This document shows, one piece after another, positions 35,752 through 44,012 of a DNA stretch of 64,000 bases. The DNA comes from Aquimarina agarilytica ZC1 (GTDB lineage: Bacteria > Bacteroidota > Bacteroidia > Flavobacteriales > Flavobacteriaceae): NCBI RefSeq assembly GCF_000255455.1, contig NZ_JH621248.1, positions 5,055 through 69,054 of the forward strand. The letters run 5' to 3'. A program made the position numbers and the translations under genes. Under the pieces are notes generated by a model that was not told where the DNA came from, did no database searches, and worked only from the letters and a program-made list of their open reading frames with translations. Position 1 is the first letter of the stretch; every line of letters starts with the position of its first letter.

Positions 35752-37060
35752 CCCTTATGGTAAATTTAATTTCTTTAATTCGTTTTCGATCTACAGATTC
35801 TATTTTAAAAATATAGTTTTTAAAAAACAACTGCTCCCCCTTTCTAGGTAAATTACTAGAAATTTCAAGTAAAAACCCCGCTAATGTTTCCGCTTCTCCT
35901 TTAAACTCCTCAAAAACCTCCTTGTTTTTTAGCTTGGTTACTTTATAAAAGTCTTTTAAATGAGTACGCCCATCAAAAATATAATTAGCATCATTTAATT
36001 TATTATAAACCAAATCATCATCATATTCATCACTTATATCACCAACTATTTCACTTATAATATCATCCATTGTCACCAAACCACTTGTTCCCCCATACTC
36101 GTCAACTACTATTGCTAAATGATTTTTCTTTTCCTGAAATTCTGTCAATATATCATCCAGCTTTTTATTCTCTGGAACAAACATAGGCTTACGCACCAAC
36201 TCCATCCAATCAAATTTTTTCCTACCTAAATAAGGCAACAAATCTTTAACATACAATACTCCTATTACATTATCAAGAGTATCTTCAAAAATAGGCACCC
36301 TTGAATAACCCTGTTCTGAAATTTTATTGATCGCTTTTACAAATGTTTCCTCACTGGATAATGAAAAAATAGTTAACCTTGGACACATCACTTGACGTAC
36401 ATCCGTATTACCAAAACTAACAATACCTTGCAAAATACGCTTTTCATCAGATGAAGTATCTGTATCTGAAGTAACCTCTAATGCTTGCGAAAGATGACTT
36501 ACATTTATTTCTGCTTTTTGACTTCCAAATTGATTATGAATTTTTAGCGTAACATAACGCATTGGCGAGTTGATAAAAAACAAAACTTTATTTAAAAAAC
36601 GCAACGGATAAGCCATATAAATTGCAAAAGCCACATTATTCCTACTAGCATATATTTTAGGAAGTATTTCACCAAATAATAAAATTAAAAAAGTCACTAA
36701 AACAACTTCGATAAAAAAACGAACAGACAACCATCCCCATACAACATTGTCAATATCATGTAAAAAATACCCTCCCAAGGCATCAAACAACAATACAATT
36801 GCTATGTTAATGAAGTTATTAGCTACTAATATGGTTGCCAATAACTTTTTTGGCTTATTCAATAATTCCCTTATAACATTAATTGCTCTTTGTTTTTTAG
36901 AATCGTCATTTACTTCTAAATCCGAAGGTTGCAATGAAAATAAAGCCACCTCACTCCCTGAAATTAAAGCAGAAAACAGCAACAGCACTACCAATAGCAC
37001 TATCCTAACTATTTGTTGAAAAAGTATTGAGTTTATAAAATTTTCGGGATCAGGATCCAA
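35741..37060 (-). CDS. gldE: Gliding motility-associated protein GldE (HlyC/CorC family)
   Basis: A 439-residue membrane protein: an N-terminal DUF21 domain with about four transmembrane helices (residues 15-170), two CBS domains (about 210-340, MCPRLTIFSLSSEE and IVVDEYGGTSGLVTMDDIISEIVGDI) and a C-terminal CorC_HlyC domain (about 350-435). In F. johnsoniae GldE is linked to GldD and to gliding. Related CorC proteins act in divalent metal transport. The stop overlaps the gldD start, indicating coupling. Confidence 0.93.
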   Translation of the reverse strand: MDPDPENFINSILFQQIVRIVLLVVLLLFSALISGSEVALFSLQPSDLEVNDDSKKQRAINVIRELLNKPKKLLATILVANNFINIAIVLLFDALGGYFLHDIDNVVWGWLSVRFFIEVVLVTFLILLFGEILPKIYASRNNVAFAIYMAYPLRFLNKVLFFINSPMRYVTLKIHNQFGSQKAEINVSHLSQALEVTSDTDTSSDEKRILQGIVSFGNTDVRQVMCPRLTIFSLSSEETFVKAINKISEQGYSRVPIFEDTLDNVIGVLYVKDLLPYLGRKKFDWMELVRKPMFVPENKKLDDILTEFQEKKNHLAIVVDEYGGTSGLVTMDDIISEIVGDISDEYDDDLVYNKLNDANYIFDGRTHLKDFYKVTKLKNKEVFEEFKGEAETLAGFLLEISSNLPRKGEQLFFKNYIFKIESVDRKRIKEIKFTIRDAK

Positions 37061-37137
37061 TTACGTTGTTTTTTTTTAACAAGAACTCTATAAATTTAGA
37101 TTTTATTTTATGCTATTTATAAAAAAATCATAATTAT

Positions 37138-37629
37138 TTAAAATGGTAAATCATCCTCCTCTTCAACTTGATTTACCACAGGTGAACTATCAGCTTCTGC
37201 AGAAATAGCATTATTATTAGATTGTACATTTTGACTAACCTGCCCCTCAGGCTGCTGAGCATTACCTCCGCTTGACAGATTTTGATTTTCTCCTTTAGGA
37301 CTCAAGAAAGTAAATTCCATACATTGAACTTCGGTACTGTAACGATCTTTACCTTCTGTATCTTGCCATTTTCTAGTTTTCAGCCTTCCTTCAATATATA
37401 CCTTATCTCCTTTTTTTAAATATTTTTCACAAATTTCAGCAGCCTTATTTCGCACCACAATATTGTGCCACTCTGTACTAGTCACTCTTTCACCTGTGCT
37501 TTTATTTACATAATCCTCATTCGTAGCCAAAGGAAAACGTCCAATAGACCCTCCACCCTCAAAATACATCATTTTAACATCATCACCCGTATGCCCAATG
37601 AGCATTACTTTATTTAAAGTTCCAGCCAT
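37138..37629 (-). CDS. ssb: Single-stranded DNA-binding protein
   Basis: A 163-residue SSB: an OB-fold (MAGTLNKVMLIGHTGDDVKM, WHNIVVRNKAAEICEKYLKKGDKVYIEGRL) followed by a Gln/Asn-rich disordered linker and the acidic tip EEEDDLPF that recruits repair proteins. An upstream in-frame start at 37701 would add 24 residues without family similarity, so the ATG at 37629 is used. It lies between mutY and gldE on the same strand and is probably co-transcribed with them. Confidence 0.95.
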   Translation of the reverse strand: MAGTLNKVMLIGHTGDDVKMMYFEGGGSIGRFPLATNEDYVNKSTGERVTSTEWHNIVVRNKAAEICEKYLKKGDKVYIEGRLKTRKWQDTEGKDRYSTEVQCMEFTFLSPKGENQNLSSGGNAQQPEGQVSQNVQSNNNAISAEADSSPVVNQVEEEDDLPF

Positions 37630-37744
37630 AATAAAATTATTTACAAACAAATTAAGTTTAATTACCCCATTAGCTAAAGCGCACCTCAATATGTTTAACA
37701 AGTAAATTTACAAAAACAATACCTGCTTAAACCCTAATGACGCA

Positions 37745-38797
37745 TTAAAAAATATAGCCTTCCAAAAATTTGGAAATCAAAACCGACATTGGATAATCAT
37801 TTATTTTTTCAAACATTACTTTTTCACACCCATCCGCAGCAGGCAAATCAGCCAACACTACTTCATAAAAAGATGCATATAAATGCTGATGTGATAATTT
37901 GTGTGCTTTTTCATTCTGTTGAATTAGCGCTATTTTTTCAATATCAACTGTAACAAAATTCTCAATTCCATTTTTTGCCTCCTCAAAAGTTAGCAAACTA
38001 TCCGTAACCATTAATGGAAACTCATACAAACCTTGCCAAATGTCTTTAGCTCCACGCTTGCGAAAAAGCACTTCTTTTTTATTCTTTATTATATAATAGG
38101 TAAAGTACCTCTTTTTTATTTTTGTTTTTTTCAACTTCACTGGCAATTCCGAAACTACATGCTCCTTGTATGAATAACAATTTTCCCGAAAAGGACAATC
38201 GACGCATTTTGGTTTTTTTGGTGTACAATGTAAAGCTCCGAATTCCATAATAGCCTGATTGTAGGTCGCTGCATCTTGGGTATTCAATAAAGAATCCGCC
38301 AATAGCTTAAATTCTTTTTCTCCTTGACTAGTATTAATAGGAGTATATACACCAAAAATACGTGCCAATACCCGATAAACATTACCATCCACAACAGCCA
38401 AAGGCTCATTTGAAGCAAAAGACGCTACAGCACTAGCCGTGTACACCCCCACCCCTTTTAACTTAATTAATTCCTTATAGGTTTTTGGAAACACTCCATT
38501 GCAATCATTTACAACCATTTTAGCCGCCGCATGTAAATTTCTAGCCCTGGAATAGTAGCCCAAACCTTGCCAAAGTTTAAGCACTTCTTCCTCCGAAGCC
38601 TTAGCCAAATCGAAAATTGTTGGAAAAGTTTCAGAAAATCGTAAAAAATATGGCAATCCCTGAGCCACTCTAGTTTGCTGGAGGATAATTTCGCTAAGCC
38701 AAATATAATAAGGGTTCCGAGAATTTCGCCACGGTAAGTCTCTTTTATTTTCTAAGTACCAGAATGACAATATTTTATAAAAATTAGTAGGCCACAT
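37745..38797 (-). CDS. mutY: A/G-specific adenine glycosylase
   Basis: A 350-residue repair enzyme that removes adenine opposite 8-oxoguanine. It has the HhH-GPD core with SEIILQQTRVAQG (catalytic Glu), LKGVGVYTASAV and AVVDGNVYRVLAR (catalytic Asp), the 4Fe-4S ligands in CTPKKPKCVDCPFRENC, and a C-terminal NUDIX-like 8-oxoG recognition domain (about 225-345). The length is normal. It heads the unit mutY-ssb-gldE-gldD and is divergent from the HU gene. Confidence 0.96.
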   Translation of the reverse strand: MWPTNFYKILSFWYLENKRDLPWRNSRNPYYIWLSEIILQQTRVAQGLPYFLRFSETFPTIFDLAKASEEEVLKLWQGLGYYSRARNLHAAAKMVVNDCNGVFPKTYKELIKLKGVGVYTASAVASFASNEPLAVVDGNVYRVLARIFGVYTPINTSQGEKEFKLLADSLLNTQDAATYNQAIMEFGALHCTPKKPKCVDCPFRENCYSYKEHVVSELPVKLKKTKIKKRYFTYYIIKNKKEVLFRKRGAKDIWQGLYEFPLMVTDSLLTFEEAKNGIENFVTVDIEKIALIQQNEKAHKLSHQHLYASFYEVVLADLPAADGCEKVMFEKINDYPMSVLISKFLEGYIF

Positions 38798-38807
38798 ACT
38801 TTTTTTG

Positions 38808-38815
38808 CAAACATA
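38808..38815 (-). promoter_or_regulatory. Promoter -7 box of mutY
   Basis: The minus strand reads TATGTTTG (TAnnTTTG) 11 bp before the mutY start, implying an almost leaderless mRNA or a slightly upstream start site. It lies back to back with the HU promoter. Confidence 0.4.
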
Positions 38816-38848
38816 AGCGTTTAAATAACATAAAATAATCGTTAACTG

Positions 38849-38880
38849 TTGATATTTTGAGTTTTAAATTCATATATTTG
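38849..38880 (+). promoter_or_regulatory. Promoter of the HU gene
   Basis: TTG (38849-38851), a 21-nt spacer and TATATTTG (38873-38880) match the Bacteroidota sigma-ABfr consensus, about 34 bp upstream of the HU start. Confidence 0.7.
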
Positions 38881-38914
38881 CAGGCAAATTAACCCCGAAA
38901 ATAATAATTACATT

Positions 38915-39205
38915 ATGACAAAAGCAGATATTGTTGCAAACATTACGGAAAAGTTAGGAATGGAAAAGACTGATGTTCAAGCTATAGTTGAGACATTTAT
39001 GTCTGAAGTAAAAACATCTTTAGAAAGTGGTGATAACGTTTACCTAAGAGGTTTTGGTAGCTTTATTATCAAAACAAGAGCTGAAAAAACTGGAAGAAAT
39101 ATTTCAAAAAATACAACTATCAAGATTCCAGCTCACAATATTCCTGCATTTAAACCAGCAAAGGTTTTCATCGAAGGTGTGAAAACTAATGTTGAAGTAC
39201 AGTAG
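38915..39205 (+). CDS. HU-family DNA-binding protein
   Basis: A 96-residue nucleoid protein with the HU/IHF signature GDNVYLRGFGSFIIKTRAEKTG and the flexible DNA-minor-groove arm around NIPAFKPAK. It bends and compacts DNA as a dimer. It has a strong promoter of its own, and the small basic peptide gene begins 26 bp downstream, so they share an mRNA ending at the 39311-39347 terminator. Confidence 0.95.
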   Translation: MTKADIVANITEKLGMEKTDVQAIVETFMSEVKTSLESGDNVYLRGFGSFIIKTRAEKTGRNISKNTTIKIPAHNIPAFKPAKVFIEGVKTNVEVQ

Positions 39206-39231
39206 TAAATAACCAATAAATAAATTAATAT

Positions 39232-39321
39232 ATGCCAAGCGGTAAAAAACGTAAAAGACATAAGGTAGCAACTCACAAGCGTAAAAAGCGTAGAAGAGCT
39301 AATCGTCACAAGAAAAAGTAG
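39232..39321 (+). CDS. 29-residue highly basic peptide, possible small ribosomal protein
   Basis: A 29-codon ORF starting at ATG 39232 and ending at TAG 39319. About 60% of its residues are Lys, Arg or His (MPSGKKRKRHK, THKRKKRRR). It lies between HU and rng, near other translation and RNA genes, with an A-rich leader before the ATG as for other genes here. The pattern resembles tiny ribosomal proteins such as THX or the bS22/mS38 (AURKAIP1-type) peptide. Both the size and the terminator stem that overlaps its last codons make it easy to overlook. The ribosomal assignment is inference. Confidence 0.75.
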   Translation: MPSGKKRKRHKVATHKRKKRRRANRHKKK

Positions 39322-39347
39322 TCTAGTACTACTTTTTCTTTTTTTTT
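39311..39347 (+). terminator. Terminator overlapping the end of the basic-peptide ORF
   Basis: AGAAAAAGTAGT (39311-39322) and ACTACTTTTTCT (39328-39339) form a perfect 12-bp stem with a 5-nt loop and a T run. The 5' arm encodes the last Lys codons and the stop of the peptide gene. Confidence 0.9.
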
Positions 39348-39509
39348 AAAGAACAGTTCATTGAAATAAAACACATTTATGTGTTTGTTGGAAAATACAA
39401 TAAGTACACTAAATATCAATTTATTTAAATTCATTTTGTGTACTTAAGCTATTTCCTGTGATAAAATTTGTAATAACAGCGTTGTTTAGCAACGCATAAA
39501 CCTAATAAA

Positions 39510-41051
39510 ATGAATAAAGAATTAATTATTAGGTCGGGTTCATCTACAGATTTTGCCTTACTAAAGGATGGAAAACTAATCGAACTTCACAAAGAGGAAG
39601 ACAACAGTAATTTTTCAGTTGGTGATATTTTTATTGCCAAAATAAGAAAACCTGTTGCTGGGCTTAATGCTGCTTTTGTAAATGTAGGCTATGAAAAAGA
39701 TGCCTTTTTACATTATCATGATCTAGGCCCTCAAATCAACTCTTTGATAAAGTTTGTAAAACGTGTAAGCACAGGTAAACTTAAAGATTATTCTTTAGAG
39801 AATTTTCAAACTGAAAAAGACATTGAAAAAAACGGTGTAATTACCGATGTTTTCAAAGCAAATCAGTCTGTATTAGTACAAATAGTAAAAGAACCAATAT
39901 CAACTAAAGGTCCTCGCCTTAGCTCCGAAATATCGATAGCTGGGCGTTATATTGTTTTAGTTCCTTTTTCAAATAGAGTATCCGTATCACAAAAGATCAC
40001 GAGTAATGAGGAAAAAGACCGCTTAAAACGATTAGTAAAAAGTATTAAACCTAAAGGATTTGGTGTTATTATTCGTACCGTTGCAGAAGGCAAAAAAGTA
40101 GCAGAACTAGACAAAGATTTAGAAAACTTGGTGGAGCGCTGGAAAAGTATGTGTAGCAAACTATACAAAGCAGAGCACCCCTCAAAAGTATTAGGAGAAA
40201 TGAATAGAGCTTCCTCTATTCTAAGAGATGTTTTTAATGATACCTTTACTGGAATCCATGTAGATGAAGAGGAATTATACAACCAGGTAACTGATTACCT
40301 AACTGAAATAGCCCCAAAAAAAACATCGATTGTTAAGCACTACAAAAGCAAAGAACCTATTTTTGAGCGATTTGGCATTGAACGTCAAATAAAAACAAGT
40401 TTTGGACAATCTGTCTCCATGAGTAAAGGCGCATACCTTGTTATTGAACATACTGAAGCATTACATGTTATAGATGTAAACAGTGGAAATCGTTCAAACA
40501 AAGCCCGAAACCAGGAAGACACCGCGCTTGAAGTTAACTTAATAAGCGCTAAAGAAATTGCTCGTCAATTAAGACTTCGTGACATGGGAGGAATCATCGT
40601 TGTTGATTTTATTGATATGGGAAAATCAGAAAATCGACGCAAACTATTTGATTGCCTACGAGAAGAAATGCTTGATGATAAAGCAAAACACAAAATTTTA
40701 CCACCAAGTAAATTTGGATTGGTACAAATAACGCGACAGCGTGTTCGACCCGAAACAAACATTAAAACCCGCGAAAAAAACCCTAATGGTTCTGGTAGCG
40801 AGGTAGAAGCACCGATTGTTTTGGTGAATAAAATTGAGGTTGAACTTAAGAAACTCATTAACAACAAAAAGAATAAAAGTATTAGCATTACTGCTCATCC
40901 TTTTATAACCGCCTTTTTAACTAAAGGCTTTCCATCCATCCGTGCAAAATGGTCATTAAACCACAAGCAATGGATTAAGATCTCTCCAAGAGACGCTTAC
41001 ACGTATTTAGAATACCATTTTCATAACGAAAAAGGGAAAACTATAAAATAA
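39510..41051 (+). CDS. rng: Ribonuclease E/G family endoribonuclease
   Basis: A 513-residue RNase G-type enzyme. An S1-like RNA-binding domain is at about 35-125 (VGDIFIAKIRKPVAGLNAAFVNVG), followed by the catalytic RNase H-like domain with HVIDVNSGNRS and IIVVDFIDM, whose Asp residues bind magnesium. It lacks the long C-terminal scaffold of RNase E, which is normal for RNase G. It cleaves single-stranded RNA in rRNA maturation and mRNA decay. It has its own 160-bp upstream region and a shared convergent terminator downstream. Confidence 0.95.
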   Translation: MNKELIIRSGSSTDFALLKDGKLIELHKEEDNSNFSVGDIFIAKIRKPVAGLNAAFVNVGYEKDAFLHYHDLGPQINSLIKFVKRVSTGKLKDYSLENFQTEKDIEKNGVITDVFKANQSVLVQIVKEPISTKGPRLSSEISIAGRYIVLVPFSNRVSVSQKITSNEEKDRLKRLVKSIKPKGFGVIIRTVAEGKKVAELDKDLENLVERWKSMCSKLYKAEHPSKVLGEMNRASSILRDVFNDTFTGIHVDEEELYNQVTDYLTEIAPKKTSIVKHYKSKEPIFERFGIERQIKTSFGQSVSMSKGAYLVIEHTEALHVIDVNSGNRSNKARNQEDTALEVNLISAKEIARQLRLRDMGGIIVVDFIDMGKSENRRKLFDCLREEMLDDKAKHKILPPSKFGLVQITRQRVRPETNIKTREKNPNGSGSEVEAPIVLVNKIEVELKKLINNKKNKSISITAHPFITAFLTKGFPSIRAKWSLNHKQWIKISPRDAYTYLEYHFHNEKGKTIK

Positions 41052-41053
41052 AT

Positions 41054-41090
41054 AAAAAGCCGTTTAAACTATGTTTAAGCGGCTTTTTTG
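41054..41090. terminator. Convergent terminator between rng and nudK
   Basis: AAAAAGCCG-TTTAAAC and GTTTAAG-CGGCTTTTTT pair with one bulge, giving a long stem with A and T runs on both sides. It can act on both strands. Confidence 0.8.
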
Positions 41091-41096
41091 TTTTAG

Positions 41097-41687
41097 CTAT
41101 AAATCAAAAATCTTCATAAATGCATACTGTAATAAAATAATAGATTTACCATCAATAATCTCACCTTTAGCGATCATCGCATAAGCCTCATTAAAATCTA
41201 TTTCCAACACCTCAATATTTTCTTGTTCTTCAGACAACCCTCCTCCATCTGCAACCTTCATATGCTCATTATATTCTGCTATAAAATATGACACCTTTTC
41301 CATTACCGCTCCTGGAGTCATATAGGCTTCGAACAAAAAATCTACTTTATCAACTTTATAGCCTGTTTCTTCCAAAGCTTCTTTTTTAGCACAAGTTTCG
41401 GGATCTAGACCATCCAATAACCCAGCGCACACTTCTATTAACATCCCATTTTTTTCACCCTCATTTATATAAATAGGTAATCGAAATTGGCGTGTTAAAA
41501 TCACCTTTCGTGTTTCTTTATTATACAAAAGAATGGCCGCTCCACTGCCTTTATCATACACCTCCCTGACTTGCTCCTCAATGCTTCCATCTTCTTTTTT
41601 ATAATCAATAGTTACCTTATGAAGCACATAATAATCATCTGACAATGTTTCCTTTGATTTTATTATTATTTCAGGATCCTTTTCCAT
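41097..41687 (-). CDS. nudK: NUDIX hydrolase, GDP-mannose pyrophosphatase type
   Basis: A 196-residue NUDIX protein. The NUDIX box is CAGLLDGLDPETCAKKEALEETG, with Lys in place of the usual first Arg, as seen in NudK. MTPGAVMEKVSYFIAEY and the C-terminal DGKSIILLQYAF also match NudK, which hydrolyses GDP-mannose and related nucleotide sugars. The overall length and N-terminal beta domain (VTIDYKKEDGSIEEQ) fit. It is on the minus strand alone between two terminators. Confidence 0.85.
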   Translation of the reverse strand: MEKDPEIIIKSKETLSDDYYVLHKVTIDYKKEDGSIEEQVREVYDKGSGAAILLYNKETRKVILTRQFRLPIYINEGEKNGMLIEVCAGLLDGLDPETCAKKEALEETGYKVDKVDFLFEAYMTPGAVMEKVSYFIAEYNEHMKVADGGGLSEEQENIEVLEIDFNEAYAMIAKGEIIDGKSIILLQYAFMKIFDL

Positions 41688-41721
41688 ATTTCAAAATTAT
41701 AGTATCAAATATAAGCGAATC

Positions 41722-41752
41722 AAAAAAGGCTATCTAAAAATTAGACAGCCTC
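41722..41752 (-). terminator. Terminator of ahcY
   Basis: GGCTATCTAA and TTAGACAGCC pair with one mismatch (41728-41750). The minus-strand reading is followed by TTTTTT, about 25 bp past the ahcY stop. Confidence 0.75.
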
Positions 41753-41775
41753 TTTAAAATTTATTGGTACATTTT

Positions 41776-43092
41776 TTAGTACCTGTAATATTCTGGTTTA
41801 AATGGCCCTTCAACCGTTACTCCAATATATTCTGCTTGATCTGGTCTTAACTCTTCTAACTCCACTCCTAAACGATTCAAGTGCAAACGTGCTACTTTTT
41901 CATCTAAATGCTTAGGTAACATATACACTTCGTTTTTATATGCTGCAGCATTATTCCACAACTCTAACTGTGCAAGAGTTTGGTTTGTAAATGAATTACT
42001 CATTACAAAACTTGGATGTCCTGTAGCACAACCTAAGTTTACTAAACGCCCCTCTGCCAATACAATAATGTCTTTTCCATCAATAGTGTACTTATCTACC
42101 TGAGGTTTAATTTCATCTTTAGTATTACCATAAGCTCCGTTTAACCAAGCCATGTCTATTTCATTGTCAAAATGACCTATATTACATACTATAGTTTTAT
42201 CCTTCATAGCACGGAAATGCTTCTCTAAAATAATATCCTTATTTCCAGTTGTGGTAATTACAATATCGGCATTAGGGATAATTGTTTCCATTTTCTTTAC
42301 CTCGTAACCATCCATAGCTGCTTGTAATGCACAAATTGGATCAATTTCGGTTACCGTTACAATAGCTCCTGCTCCACTAAAAGACGCCGCTGTACCTTTA
42401 CCAACATCACCATAACCAGCCACTACAACACGTTTTCCTGCCAACATGATATCCGTGGCTCTACGAATAGCATCTACAGCACTTTCACGACACCCGTATT
42501 TATTATCAAATTTTGACTTTGTTACCGAATCGTTCACATTAATTGCCGGCATTGGTAACGTACCATTTTTTACACGTTCGTATAAACGATGTACTCCTGT
42601 TGTAGTTTCTTCAGAAAGTCCTTTAATGTCACCTACCAATTCAGGATAACGATCCAACACCATATTTGTTAAATCACCGCCGTCATCTAAAATCATATTT
42701 AACGGCTTTTTATCTTCTCCAAAGAAAAGTGTTTGCTCAATACACCAATCAAACTCCTCCTCATTCATTCCTTTCCATGCATAAACAGGTATCCCTGCAG
42801 CAGCGATAGCTGCAGCCGCTTGATCTTGTGTAGAAAATATATTACAACTACTCCAAGTAACCTCGGCCCCAAGTGCAATTAAAGTTTCAATAAGTACAGC
42901 AGTTTGGATAGTCATATGTAAACACCCAGCAATACGTGCTCCTTTTAAAGGCTGCTCGTTTTTATATTCTTCACGCAAGGACATTAAACCTGGCATTTCA
43001 GCTTCAGCTAATTCAATTTCTTTACGTCCCCATTCCGCTAACGAAATGTCTTTCACCTTATAGGCTACGTATGGTGTTGCAGTAGTACTCAT
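41776..43092 (-). CDS. ahcY: Adenosylhomocysteinase
   Basis: A 438-residue NAD-dependent hydrolase that splits S-adenosylhomocysteine into adenosine and homocysteine, keeping the SAM methylation cycle running. Key motifs: [35 protein letters not shown]-binding [13 protein letters not shown] and C-terminal [23 protein letters not shown]. The open frame continues 59 codons upstream without similarity; the ATG at 43092 ([22 protein letters not shown]) is the family start. It is divergent from the phosphopantetheinyl-transferase gene. Confidence 0.97.
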   Translation of the reverse strand: MSTTATPYVAYKVKDISLAEWGRKEIELAEAEMPGLMSLREEYKNEQPLKGARIAGCLHMTIQTAVLIETLIALGAEVTWSSCNIFSTQDQAAAAIAAAGIPVYAWKGMNEEEFDWCIEQTLFFGEDKKPLNMILDDGGDLTNMVLDRYPELVGDIKGLSEETTTGVHRLYERVKNGTLPMPAINVNDSVTKSKFDNKYGCRESAVDAIRRATDIMLAGKRVVVAGYGDVGKGTAASFSGAGAIVTVTEIDPICALQAAMDGYEVKKMETIIPNADIVITTTGNKDIILEKHFRAMKDKTIVCNIGHFDNEIDMAWLNGAYGNTKDEIKPQVDKYTIDGKDIIVLAEGRLVNLGCATGHPSFVMSNSFTNQTLAQLELWNNAAAYKNEVYMLPKHLDEKVARLHLNRLGVELEELRPDQAEYIGVTVEGPFKPEYYRY

Positions 43093-43190
43093 AGATTTTA
43101 TTTTTCTTAGTCGTGTAACTATTTTTGACTTACTTTGTATTCTTAAAATATAGTGATACTTTTTATTATATATTTTTATTTTAAGAAGTG

Positions 43191-43198
43191 CAAAGTTA
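43191..43198 (-). promoter_or_regulatory. Promoter -7 box of ahcY
   Basis: The minus strand reads TAACTTTG, a TAnnTTTG match, 99 bp upstream of the ahcY start codon. No clear -33 TTG sits at the optimal distance, so this is tentative. Confidence 0.4.
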
Positions 43199-43227
43199 CA
43201 AAATACAGACCAAAATAGCTTATACTC

Positions 43228-43851
43228 ATGCCACTTTACAAAAGCATTGCTGCCGACGATGAAACACATATCCTTATTTGGAAAATTACAGAAACAGAAA
43301 ATGAATTATCCACTGGGATTTCATTAGGCAAAAACTCTACAGAAAGAGTTCTGGGAATGAAATCTGAAATGCATCGCAAAGCCTATTTAAGTGTCCGTCA
43401 TTTACTCGCCATTGCACAATATACCGATGAAGACCTTACCTATAATGAAGTAGGAAAGCCTAAGTTAAGTGATGGTGTTTGTGTGTCAATTACTCATTCT
43501 CATGAATTTTCGGCCATCATACTAAGTGCTAAACCTGTAGGGATTGATATTGAAAAGCAACGTATTAAAATTGAAACTATAGCTAACAAATTTGTTTCTG
43601 AGAAAGAAAAGGAATGGCTTTCCAAACATCAAAACAACATAAAATCACTAACGGTAATTTGGGGAGCTAAAGAGTCCATTTACAAACTTTACGGACAAGT
43701 TGGACTTAGTTTTAAACAACATATTGAGTTAGCACCTTTTAATTTTAAAGAAACCTTTACTAGAGCTAGTGTTCATTTTAAAGAAGAAATTGAATTTTTT
43801 GATGTATTTTACCTAGAATTTGAGGAGTTTACCTGCGTTTACACTTTCTAA
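43228..43851 (+). CDS. 4'-phosphopantetheinyl transferase
   Basis: A 207-residue Sfp/HetI-like enzyme that moves phosphopantetheine from CoA to a carrier-protein serine. The metal and CoA motifs are [18 protein letters not shown] and [12 protein letters not shown], the latter the WxxKES signature. The length is typical of the Sfp type rather than the short AcpS type. Substrate carrier proteins are not in the window. It is plus-strand, 135 bp from the divergent ahcY. Confidence 0.92.
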   Translation: MPLYKSIAADDETHILIWKITETENELSTGISLGKNSTERVLGMKSEMHRKAYLSVRHLLAIAQYTDEDLTYNEVGKPKLSDGVCVSITHSHEFSAIILSAKPVGIDIEKQRIKIETIANKFVSEKEKEWLSKHQNNIKSLTVIWGAKESIYKLYGQVGLSFKQHIELAPFNFKETFTRASVHFKEEIEFFDVFYLEFEEFTCVYTF

Positions 43852-44012
43852 CTCAATTAAGTTATTTTTTTTATTTCGAATACTTATATTGCAAACATAT
43901 AGTTACCCCACCTTAAGGCAAGTCCGCAAGGTCTATGTTGAACAATATTTTTTTATTCCGAGGTAAAACTCGGAAAATTAAACACCACGTTGTGGATTAA
44001 ATACCGACTATA

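Noticed and set aside
37630-37701. 24-residue N-terminal extension of ssb
   Set aside because: SSB homology begins at the internal MAGTLNKV start; the added part is low in complexity and not conserved-looking.
43093-43227. SAH riboswitch upstream of ahcY
   Set aside because: The 135-bp intergenic region is AT-rich and lacks the paired GC-rich helices expected of that riboswitch.
43093-43269. 59-residue N-terminal extension of ahcY
   Set aside because: It has no family similarity, crosses the promoter region and overlaps the divergent PPTase start; the internal ATG at 43092 is the normal start.
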